Positions 8,601-15,044 of a DNA stretch of 17,186 nt are shown piece after piece (the stretch's first letter is position 1; each line of letters starts with the position of its first letter). Origin of the DNA: DATKUA01 sp965602675 (GTDB lineage Bacteria > Acidobacteriota > DATKUA01); contig CBFCZO010000065.1 of assembly GCA_965602675.1 (NCBI GenBank), positions 1 to 17,186 of the forward strand, written 5' to 3'. Under the pieces are notes generated by a model that did no database searches, was not told the DNA's origin, and worked only from the letters and a program-made list of their open reading frames with translations. A program made the translations under genes and the position numbers.

Positions 8601-10394
8601 ACGGGGGAGATCAAGGTCTTCACCATCGGTTTCGGCCGGCCGACAGATGTCGACCATCCGCTGCTGGAGAGACTGGCCGCCGACACCGGGGGGGAATTCC
8701 ACGACGTCACAACTTTCGCTTTCAATCCGGCCACATGGGATCCGGCGACAGATCTGCAGGCGACCTACAAGTCGATCCTGGTGGACTCCCTCGGTCTGGA
8801 GACGGCGGCCGATCCGATGGGGGTGATCAGAGGGGGCGAAACCGTCGTTCGTAATGTGAGGATCAACGAGCACGACAAGTGTGTGAGTATCTTCCTGAGC
8901 TGGGTTACCTCTCAGCCAAACAGGCTTGGGCTGAAGGTCAAGACATCGGACGGGGCGTATATACCGATAACCGCCACGGCGGCCACACCGGGGATCCATT
9001 ACCATGCCGGCAACACCTACAAGATACTGACGGTGGATGAATCTTTCCTGAGAGCAAGGGGAAAAGTCGGCCCCACCCCTTGGAAGATAGAGATCGATGC
9101 CGGGCGGATGAGCAGCAACGAGAGCGAAAACTACCAGTACAGCGTGATCCTGAACTCGAACCTGAAGATGGCGACGGGCTTCGACAAGACGACCTACGGA
9201 ACCGGCGACAGCATCACGCTGACAGCAAAAATCACGGAAGCCGGACGGCCTGTCACCGGCCTTAGTAACGTGAAGGTGGCCGTAGCCAGGCCGGGCGAGA
9301 GCCTGGGAAACTGGTACGCCGCCAACAAAGTTACGGCGGAAAATATCGAGCAGATTCCCGAGAAGAAGGACAATGAAACACTGTCTCTGCTTCAGCGTAA
9401 AACGCTCTATCTGACAGATATCCTTAAGCTGTCACTTGCAGGTGCGTTCAGCCCGGCAACGACACGGCTTTACGACGACGGCTCACACGGCGATGCATTA
9501 GCCGACGACGGGATCTACACCAACCGCTATATCGATACGGTGAAAGAGGGGACATATTCGTTCTTCTTCCAGGCCGGCGGCGGCACTGTAATGGGCAACT
9601 TCTTCGATCGGGAAGACCTTGTCGAGAAGTATCTGGGCGTCAATGTGGATCCAGATCATTTCAGGTTCGAGGTGATCCCGCTGGGTGTCGGCGATGTTCA
9701 GAGATTCAGAGTGACCGTCACGCCGATGGATGCCCTGGGCAACTATCTCGGACCCAGGTTTTCGAGGAAAATCAAGCTCAGCGCTACCAACAGCAAGTTC
9801 ATCGGCGCGATTGAGGACAACCTCGAAGGCGGCTACAGCCAGGTGCTGCATGTGCCGTTGTCGGTTGATGTAAAGGATGTGGTCGTCAAAGCAGAAGTCA
9901 AAGGCCAAGCCGCTTCGTTCAATCTGGCAGACATAATTAAGAAGCCACGAAAACCGTACAGCTTCAGCGTTCATGCCGGCACGACCATGCCGCGGGGAAC
10001 GTTCAACACGTTCTACGACCCCGACTATTGCCTGATATTCGATGTCGGCTACCACTTCACGCCTCAACTTTCAGCGGTTGCACTGTTCGGCTACAACAGA
10101 TTCAAGGCCGGCTCCACCCTGGTGAGCGATACCTACTGGCTGAATCTGTCGGGCAACCTGAAATACGAGTTCAGCACCAATCCTCCCTACAGGATTTACG
10201 TCAACGGCGGACTGGGGTTGTATGTCCCTGAAAACGGATCGAACGATCCCGGATTCAACATCGGAGCCGGTGTCGACTACGACCTCCCGCAAGGCTGGAT
10301 CTTTGAGGCCGGAGTCGATTACCACCGGATATTCAGCGAAGGAGACGATCTGGATTTCCTCGTCCCGCACGTGGGATTGATCTTCAGGTTCTAA
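5691..10394 (+). CDS. Giant exported C25 (gingipain-like) peptidase with PA14 insert, VWA domain and C-terminal beta-barrel
   Basis: A 1567-residue exported protein. A signal peptide covers about 1-30. A C25-type propeptide region spans about 45-215 (PGDPSLPYQ, VVVPPNIDWETL). The C25 catalytic domain runs about 265-815: YVIITTND, YVLLIGDP, DVYVGRIPVY, catalytic H682 in STHGW and C713 in GSCLNG, about the same spacing as in gingipains, so it is probably active. A PA14-type module (about 395-550) interrupts the catalytic domain. A von Willebrand A domain (about 818-1010) has a complete MIDAS: DTSGS (825-829), T920, D946. Beta-sandwich material follows, including YDDGSHGDALADDGIYT (1261-1277). 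Residues about 1422-1567 form an eight-stranded outer-membrane barrel ending in Phe. AAGGAGG lies nine bases before the ATG; a strong promoter and terminator make the gene monocistronic. Likely role: surface or periplasmic proteolysis and binding. Substrate unknown; no type IX sorting tail is seen. Confidence 0.93.
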   Translation: MYRTRTAAMGSMGLSLLILSALTASYLFAQVKPFDYRGDTARVQGGIALTLKAGKYEISRTSYQILGKVQRGEFVKMEGFDLTDSPGDPSLPYQIYDVVVPPNIDWETLTLKYEEVEAQTLPGDHYIGPAPPMRARVGDEELVIWGEGKAIVDGKNMNIYGHDEFFPKEAVAILSQSQMRKWKFVRIGVSPVQYNPVSGKLRLVKSFRINLDFKRIGTKVFRSNPMLRDTVMDKEAAKRFINIKDAVEWYRYVPPETKEPDVEDPDYVIITTNDIVAHSTRLADFVAHKTSLGHSVQVVTEADYGGLMGQPPNGTAEKIRQWLINNHVLIGIHYVLLIGDPDPDDPADPGDSVGDVPMKMCWPWRTSYNYRESPTDYFYADLSGDWDADGDEFFGERVSTTNPITPDPAINPDTFSVRWTGRIEVDSDGLHRFVTSSDDGIRVIIDGITVIEDWTDHFPTTTLGSIDLTAGQHNITIEFYDNTGDAVIHLFMMRPGDAYYGYIDFNKLYHDVGGVWTPGGLDGEYFNNMDFTASALTRVDAYINFTWGTGDQGPGGVDFAPDVYVGRIPVYDADYATLDSILLKTINYETAAAPAWRHKFLFSAVYLWDPKSDYQLGEALKADFADPLGFTTYRIYEEDFGLVPPPECAAINPKDVDPAADCNMLQEWANGGGYGIMSWSTHGWMNSASHLMVSADNIHLDDTTPAFTFQGSCLNGHPETHDNLGYSLLAQGAIATVSASRVSTNVCFNYGSTPDPKPTSGYNANLTYHYLMRIMQDQSAGHALYITKANVNPISNWLNKFDYNIYGDPSCSLLRHYGGLVLLFDTSGSMSWRHDGTSPAPVAEQRITFAKEATYPFMELLNDHSNKRINFGIADFPPQPWDSTVGCNGQVVTPMTLLTDASKTTAVDTTIPGLTAQGSTPLLAGMDSAIGMFGTESNKSIVLLSDGYHNCPSVVDATDPDVDALVTLLNTGEIKVFTIGFGRPTDVDHPLLERLAADTGGEFHDVTTFAFNPATWDPATDLQATYKSILVDSLGLETAADPMGVIRGGETVVRNVRINEHDKCVSIFLSWVTSQPNRLGLKVKTSDGAYIPITATAATPGIHYHAGNTYKILTVDESFLRARGKVGPTPWKIEIDAGRMSSNESENYQYSVILNSNLKMATGFDKTTYGTGDSITLTAKITEAGRPVTGLSNVKVAVARPGESLGNWYAANKVTAENIEQIPEKKDNETLSLLQRKTLYLTDILKLSLAGAFSPATTRLYDDGSHGDALADDGIYTNRYIDTVKEGTYSFFFQAGGGTVMGNFFDREDLVEKYLGVNVDPDHFRFEVIPLGVGDVQRFRVTVTPMDALGNYLGPRFSRKIKLSATNSKFIGAIEDNLEGGYSQVLHVPLSVDVKDVVVKAEVKGQAASFNLADIIKKPRKPYSFSVHAGTTMPRGTFNTFYDPDYCLIFDVGYHFTPQLSAVALFGYNRFKAGSTLVSDTYWLNLSGNLKYEFSTNPPYRIYVNGGLGLYVPENGSNDPGFNIGAGVDYDLPQGWIFEAGVDYHRIFSEGDDLDFLVPHVGLIFRF

Positions 10395-10409
10395 CACGGA
10401 GGCCTGCGT

Positions 10410-10440
10410 AAAAGCCCCGGGAAAACTCCCGGGGCTTTTT
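10410..10440 (+). terminator. Strong intrinsic terminator after the giant C25 gene
   Basis: A perfect 13-bp inverted repeat, AAAAGCCCCGGGA at 10410-10422 and TCCCGGGGCTTTT at 10427-10439, with an AAAC loop and a terminal T-run, begins 15 bases after the stop codon. The A-rich start and T-rich end could make it work in both directions. Confidence 0.93.
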
Positions 10441-10748
10441 GCATAAACCCAAAATCCGGCTTGTCTCATCCTGAGGCCGGGGTTCCCTCTCTATCGAAAA
10501 AACAAATCCGGTTGGCCCGAGATGAGCTGGGATTTCCCTGCCGTGCTGTATGATCTCTTACATTTTTCCAGCGAGGCGGGTTAGTAGAATGCCCTGCCAC
10601 GGAGAATACAGCCCCCATTACATTGCCACGGAAGAGGAAGCCGCCGTGTCTGCCCGGATCTTGTCCCGCAGGTTCCGAGCCGGCACGGAAGCGGGGAAAT
10701 CGATGTGGCTAGGAACCATCCAGTAAGACCAGGCATAAGGGGGGACAA
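10441..10748 (+). other. Intergenic region upstream of the lipoprotein cluster
   Basis: About 310 bases between the terminator and the first lipoprotein gene; the promoter of the cluster should lie here. I see no convincing -35/-10 pair; TATGAT near 10549 is a -10 candidate without a matching -35. A 45-codon ORF (10589-10726) has only a weak ribosome binding site and no recognisable product, so I do not call it. The last bases hold AAGGGGGGAC (10737-10746), the ribosome binding site of the 10749 gene. Confidence 0.4.
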
Positions 10749-12326
10749 ATGAGAAAACGTGGTTCCATTCTAATAATATCGTCCTTTCTCCTTTTGGTTA
10801 TGATTTCGTGCGGAGATACCACAAACGAGAATCAGCAGCTTTCCGGTTTCGAAGCCCTGTCTGGTCCGTACCTGGGGCAGGAGCCGCCGGGGATGGAGCC
10901 TGAGATCTTCATGCCGGGCCTGGTCACCACCTATTGGTCTGAGACCTACATCGCGTTTTTGGATGAGGCGCGGGTCTGCGTTTACTCCACGATAACCGAC
11001 GAGGGCCAGAAGACTTTCTACACTTACGAGAAAGACGGTCGTTGGACACCGCCTCAGAGAGCGCCATTCGAAGAGCTGCAGGGGCACCCCAATTACACTG
11101 GGGGGCCGGAGGGCCGGAAGATTTATTTTAGCACCGGACGACCTACGCAGGAGGGAGACACCAGGCAGGACGACAACACGTGGGCGATAGAATGGACGGG
11201 AGAGGGCTGGGCGGAGCCGTATCCGCTGCCGGCGCCGGCGAACTCGGATTACGGCGAGGCATATCCTTCGGTAACCCATGATGGAACTGTCTACTTTTTC
11301 TCTTGGAGACGAAGCGACACGCGAGCCGATGATGTCTACTTCAGCAGATGTATCGAGGGCGAGTACCAGGTAACAGAACGCCTGCCGTGGCCGATCAATA
11401 CCGATTACCTCGAGCTCGACCCGCATGTCGCACCGGATGAGAGTTTTCTCATCTTCGTCTCCCTGCGTCCGGGGGGATACGGATCGGGCGACAACTACAT
11501 CTGCTTCCGCAGAGAGGACGGCAGCTGGACGAATCCGATTAATCTCGGCGACAAGATGAATTCGCCCAGCGGGGACGGCTGCCCCAGCGGAACCCCCGAC
11601 GGCAAGTACCTCTTTTTCAACAGCGGGCGCAAGACCGAGATTGCAAAGGGTGAGAGAAGCGATTCGCCCGACACCGGGGATTCGAAGGACTACGATCTTT
11701 ATTGGGTGGATGCCTCCGTCATCGACGATCTCAGGGAAGTTATGCTGACCAGACGAAGTGCCGCCGAAACCATTCGGTCGGAATATCAGGCTAATGGAAT
11801 TCAAGCCGCCGTGTACAGGCTGAGTGCGATATATCCCGCCGAGGAGGACAGCCATTATTTCTCGCTGTACGAATTGCTGACCATTTGCGAAGAGATAATG
11901 GCGGCCGGGAAAGCCGACGAGGCTGAGCAGTTCTATCGGGCTTTGCATAATACGTTGCCGCACGGTCCGAGGATCAAGCAGGGTTATGCGATAGCTTGCG
12001 TGATGTCCGGCCTGGCTCCCAGAGGCCTGGAATTAATGAAAGAGCTGGCATCTGAGGATCCGCTATTCAGCTTGGAGGACACACTGGCCGAAACCGGCTA
12101 TCTGCTCTCCCAATACCCTGAGAAAACGGATGAAGCTTTGGCGGTCCTGGAATTTACGATCCAGGAATTTCCGGACTCGTCATTCGCTTACTACAGTCTC
12201 GCCAGGATCTACAGGGAGCGCGGCGAGATTGAACTGGCTATCGAGCACTGCAGGAAAGCGGTTGAATTGAGGCCCAACATGGGGGATGCCGTCGAGTTGC
12301 TGGAACGGCTGGAAGAACAAAGATAA
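10749..12326 (+). CDS. Lipoprotein with PD40-like beta-propeller and C-terminal TPR-like helices (paralog 1)
   Basis: A 525-residue predicted lipoprotein. The signal peptide ends in MIS-C21, a lipobox with Met at -3, which is slightly off consensus; the mature protein begins CGDTT. After a short linker comes the tag GFEALSGPYLGQEPPG (33-48), shared with the next two genes. Residues about 55-320 carry repeated blade motifs of PD40/WD40-like TolB-type propellers: HDGTVYFFS (177-185), APDESFLIF (228-236), NYICFRREDGSWT (249-261), TPDGKYLFF (282-290). From about 372 to 522 there are TPR-like helical repeats (AYYSLARIYRERGEIELAIEHC, split at 480-501). Family members are envelope proteins of unknown function; protein-protein interaction is the likely role. 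The ribosome binding site is purine-rich and close to ideal. First gene of a three-gene tandem family. Confidence 0.88.
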   Translation: MRKRGSILIISSFLLLVMISCGDTTNENQQLSGFEALSGPYLGQEPPGMEPEIFMPGLVTTYWSETYIAFLDEARVCVYSTITDEGQKTFYTYEKDGRWTPPQRAPFEELQGHPNYTGGPEGRKIYFSTGRPTQEGDTRQDDNTWAIEWTGEGWAEPYPLPAPANSDYGEAYPSVTHDGTVYFFSWRRSDTRADDVYFSRCIEGEYQVTERLPWPINTDYLELDPHVAPDESFLIFVSLRPGGYGSGDNYICFRREDGSWTNPINLGDKMNSPSGDGCPSGTPDGKYLFFNSGRKTEIAKGERSDSPDTGDSKDYDLYWVDASVIDDLREVMLTRRSAAETIRSEYQANGIQAAVYRLSAIYPAEEDSHYFSLYELLTICEEIMAAGKADEAEQFYRALHNTLPHGPRIKQGYAIACVMSGLAPRGLELMKELASEDPLFSLEDTLAETGYLLSQYPEKTDEALAVLEFTIQEFPDSSFAYYSLARIYRERGEIELAIEHCRKAVELRPNMGDAVELLERLEEQR

Positions 12327-12371
12327 ACAAGTCGGCTGTATCCAGTATCGATTAAAAAGTTCCTTCCGGAT

Positions 12372-12381
12372 TGGAGGAAAG
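12372..12381 (+). promoter_or_regulatory. Ribosome binding site deciding the start of lipoprotein paralog 2
   Basis: GGAGGAAAGG sits three bases before the ATG at 12385. It places the start at this ATG, which opens a lipoprotein signal peptide, and not at the in-frame ATG at 12286, which lies inside the preceding gene and would put about 33 polar residues in front of the signal. Confidence 0.8.
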
Positions 12382-12384
12382 GCT

Positions 12385-13950
12385 ATGAAAAAGCATGGCT
12401 TCACTTTGCTAGTGGCGATTGTTCTCTCAACGATTATGGTTTCGTGCGGCGATACAACAACTGATCAGCAAGCAGCCGCCGGATTCGAGGCTTTGTCCGG
12501 GCCGTACCTGGGCCAGGAGCCGCCGGGCGCGGAGCCGCAGTTATTCATGCCGGGCGTGATTTCGACCTGGGGAAGAGACGGTAACATCTCATTCTTCGAC
12601 GACGGGAAGGCGCTCGTCTTCGCGAGCAACGAAAAGGGCATACACCTGACCTTCCTCCGGGATGGCCACTGGATCGAGCCGACTGCGGTGCCGTGGGGAT
12701 TCACCACCGGATTGTATGACTTCACTCTCGGCGGCGACGGCAGGACATTCTATTACGCCAGTAGGAAGCTGACCGGGGAAGACGACAGCGTAAGAAACTC
12801 GAATATCTGGGCGGCCGAGCTGGATGGCAACTTCTGGTCGGAATCTCGACTCCTGCCGCCGCCGGTGAACATGCCGGACAAGGATGCGTTCTACCCTACC
12901 GCAGCCGCTGATGGGACCGTTTACTACTTCGCTCGCGTTGGGGATGATTCTCCCGACGCGGACATCTACTGCTGCAGGCGCAGGGGTGGAGCATACAGCG
13001 AGTCCGAGCGACTCGGGTGGCCGGCCAACACCAGGTACGATGAAATAGATTTTATCATCGCGCCGGACGAGAGCTATTTGATTTTCGCATCCGATCGCCC
13101 GGGCGGCTTCGGCATGAGCGACAATTACATCTGCTTCCGCCGGGACGACGGTAGCTGGACAAACGCCCTCAACATGGGCAAAAGGGTGAATTCCGCGGGG
13201 AATGAAATACGCGTCAGCGTATCGGCGGACGGCAAGTACCTGTTCTTCTGCAGCACGCGCGCCGCCGCCGAAGCCAAGGGGGAGAAGTTCGATTCGTCGC
13301 TCGCTTACATAGGCGGCGACTTCGATGTTTACTGGATCGACGCCGCCATAATCGAGGAGATGAAGGAGGTATTGCTCAGCAAGTTGAGCGCAGCCGAAAT
13401 GATCCGGCAGGAGTTGTCGGCGAACGGACTGCAGGCCGCAATAGAGAAGCTCAAGGAGCTTCATGCCGCCGAGCAGAGCCCTTACTTCTTCTCGCTCTAT
13501 GAGTTGCTCGCTATCTGCGAGCGGATGGTAGAGGCCGGTAATGTAGATGAGGCAGAGCTTTTCTACGATGCTCTGCTGACGACGTTGCCGGAAGTTTTCC
13601 GTATCCGGCTGGGGTACGCCCAGCTTTGTGCAGAACTCGGCCTCCTCGATAAAAGCCTCGCCTTGCTGGGAAACCTCTCGGCCGATCACCCGGATTTCGA
13701 CAACGAGGAGTTTGCCCTCTGGATCGGTACCAACCTTCACTGGGAAGACAAGCTCGAAGAGGCCATGAAGGTTTTTCTCCACGTCGTCGATATTTTCCCT
13801 GATTCGGCGATTTCTTTTTACTACCTTGCCGACATCCACGAGCAGCAGGGGGACATTGCGCGGGCGATAGACTTTTGCAGAAAGGTGCTCGACATCAGAC
13901 CCGGTTTCTCTTTCGCTGTGGAAATGATGGAGCGTCTCGAGGGCAATTAG
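12385..13950 (+). CDS. Lipoprotein with PD40-like beta-propeller and C-terminal TPR-like helices (paralog 2)
   Basis: A 521-residue close paralog of the preceding gene. The signal peptide runs MKKHGF to MVS-C21, and the mature start CGDTT is the same as in paralog 1. The tag GFEALSGPYLGQEPPG follows, then propeller blades (AADGTVYYFA, APDESYLIF, NYICFRRDDGSWT, SADGKYLFF) to about residue 325, the conserved exit strand YWIDAAIIEEMKEVLL, and C-terminal TPR-like helices (AISFYYLADIHEQQGDIARA). The open frame extends upstream to 12286, but the ribosome binding site and signal peptide fix the start at 12385. It lies 58 bases after paralog 1 and 15 bases before paralog 3, consistent with one transcript. 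Co-linear domains and shared motifs indicate tandem duplication. Function unknown. Confidence 0.88.
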   Translation: MKKHGFTLLVAIVLSTIMVSCGDTTTDQQAAAGFEALSGPYLGQEPPGAEPQLFMPGVISTWGRDGNISFFDDGKALVFASNEKGIHLTFLRDGHWIEPTAVPWGFTTGLYDFTLGGDGRTFYYASRKLTGEDDSVRNSNIWAAELDGNFWSESRLLPPPVNMPDKDAFYPTAAADGTVYYFARVGDDSPDADIYCCRRRGGAYSESERLGWPANTRYDEIDFIIAPDESYLIFASDRPGGFGMSDNYICFRRDDGSWTNALNMGKRVNSAGNEIRVSVSADGKYLFFCSTRAAAEAKGEKFDSSLAYIGGDFDVYWIDAAIIEEMKEVLLSKLSAAEMIRQELSANGLQAAIEKLKELHAAEQSPYFFSLYELLAICERMVEAGNVDEAELFYDALLTTLPEVFRIRLGYAQLCAELGLLDKSLALLGNLSADHPDFDNEEFALWIGTNLHWEDKLEEAMKVFLHVVDIFPDSAISFYYLADIHEQQGDIARAIDFCRKVLDIRPGFSFAVEMMERLEGN

Positions 13951-13965
13951 CGAAGGGGTATATTC

Positions 13966-14928
13966 ATGCGAAATATCACACTGACAATGGTTGCGCTGCT
14001 GGCTTGCCTGACCACATGCTGCAACCAGGCGACGGATGTTGCGGAAGCCAATGATTTCCAAGCTCTTTCCGGTCCTTACCTGGGCCAGGAGCCGCCGGGC
14101 AAAACGCCGGTGAAATTCGCTCCTGAAATCTTGAAACACACATTCTGCGCGGTTTTCTCTCCCGACGGCGACGAGTTCTATTGCGCCTCCTACAATCCCG
14201 ATCCCGCCGTGGAAGAATGTTCAATCGTCTGCATAAAGAGAGTGGACGGCAAATGGCTGGAGCCCAAGGTGACATCCTTTTCAAGTTCATACGTTGATCA
14301 CGACATCTGCATGTCTCATGACGGACAGAAGGTTTTCTTCCGCTCCATGAGGCCCCTTGAGGGCACCGGAGAAGCGAGAGAGCGAACACTCCTATGGACC
14401 TCATCGAGAACAGAGAGCGGCTGGAGCGAAGCGCAGCCCGTGGTGTATTCCGGCAGAACCGATATTCCAACAGGTTACCCATCGATAACCAGTGACGGAA
14501 CTCTCTATTTCGGAGCGCGTATCCCCGGATCAGCCGGCCCGTCGGATATTCATTTCTCGCGCTTTGTAGACGGATCGTACACCACGCCGGTGAATCTCGG
14601 CCGGGGAGCGAATTCAGATTACGGCGAGGGCGATATGTTCATTGCGCCCGACGGCAGCTATCTGATAGTGGCGTGCTTCCAGCACCCCGGAAACAACGGC
14701 GAGCAGGACCTGTATATCAGCTTTAAAAAAAGCGACGGATCATGGACAGAACTTACCAGCATGGGCGAGCTGATAAATACCGAATACGGCGAAAACTGCC
14801 CGCAGGTTTCCCCCGACGGCAAGTGGTTTTTCTTCAATCGTTACGCGACAGAGGGCCTGAGCGAAGACGGTCAAGGCACTCACTGGGTGGATGCCGCAAT
14901 AATTGAATCGTACAGGCCCAAAGACTGA
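13966..14928 (+). CDS. Short PD40-like propeller lipoprotein lacking the TPR region (paralog 3)
   Basis: A 320-residue lipoprotein. The signal contains a canonical lipobox LLA-C14; a second Cys motif LTT-C18 is a less likely alternative. The family tag appears as DFQALSGPYLGQEPPG, followed by propeller blades (SPDGDEFYCA, SDGTLYFGA, APDGSYLIV, SFKKSDGSWTEL, SPDGKWFFF). It ends at HWVDAAIIESYRPKD, exactly where the paralogs pass from propeller into their TPR region, so it is a propeller-only version. The stop is a normal TGA with no TPR-like sequence after it, so the short form looks genuine and not a recent frameshift. It begins 15 bases after paralog 2, with GAAGGGGT as ribosome binding site, so it is probably cotranscribed. 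No intrinsic terminator is visible before the convergent histidine kinase gene. Confidence 0.87.
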   Translation: MRNITLTMVALLACLTTCCNQATDVAEANDFQALSGPYLGQEPPGKTPVKFAPEILKHTFCAVFSPDGDEFYCASYNPDPAVEECSIVCIKRVDGKWLEPKVTSFSSSYVDHDICMSHDGQKVFFRSMRPLEGTGEARERTLLWTSSRTESGWSEAQPVVYSGRTDIPTGYPSITSDGTLYFGARIPGSAGPSDIHFSRFVDGSYTTPVNLGRGANSDYGEGDMFIAPDGSYLIVACFQHPGNNGEQDLYISFKKSDGSWTELTSMGELINTEYGENCPQVSPDGKWFFFNRYATEGLSEDGQGTHWVDAAIIESYRPKD

Positions 14929-15044
14929 AACAAGGCATCGATCTCTTGAGGATCGTTGAGGTGGTGGGAACAAAAGCCATGAAGCGGCTCTTGATATAAT
15001 GAAAAACTAGGAAGTGATGTGAAACAGGCCGGAATGTCTCACGA

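Noticed and set aside
10501..10560. Possible promoter with TATGAT -10 box upstream of the lipoprotein cluster
   Set aside because: No acceptable -35 hexamer lies 16-18 bases upstream and no extended -10 is present in the right register.
10589..10726. 45-codon plus-strand ORF in the spacer before the lipoprotein cluster
   Set aside because: Weak ribosome binding site, no recognisable product, and it occupies the space where a promoter is expected. Conservation in related genomes would be needed to call it.
10770..11963. 397-codon open frame on the minus strand inside lipoprotein paralog 1
   Set aside because: Antisense to a gene with a signal peptide, propeller motifs and ribosome binding site; the antisense product has no domain-like pattern.
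12286..12384. N-terminal extension of lipoprotein paralog 2
   Set aside because: The frame is open upstream, but the extension would start inside paralog 1 and bury the lipoprotein signal; the strong ribosome binding site favours the ATG at 12385.
12589..14139. 516-codon open frame on the minus strand across lipoprotein paralogs 2 and 3
   Set aside because: It lies antisense to two well-supported lipoprotein genes and crosses their junction; its translation is Arg-rich with no recognisable domain. It is a shadow caused by codon bias in the plus-strand genes.
14929..15044. Possible bidirectional terminator between the convergent genes
   Set aside because: Only short 4-5 bp stems are present and none is followed by a T-run on either strand.
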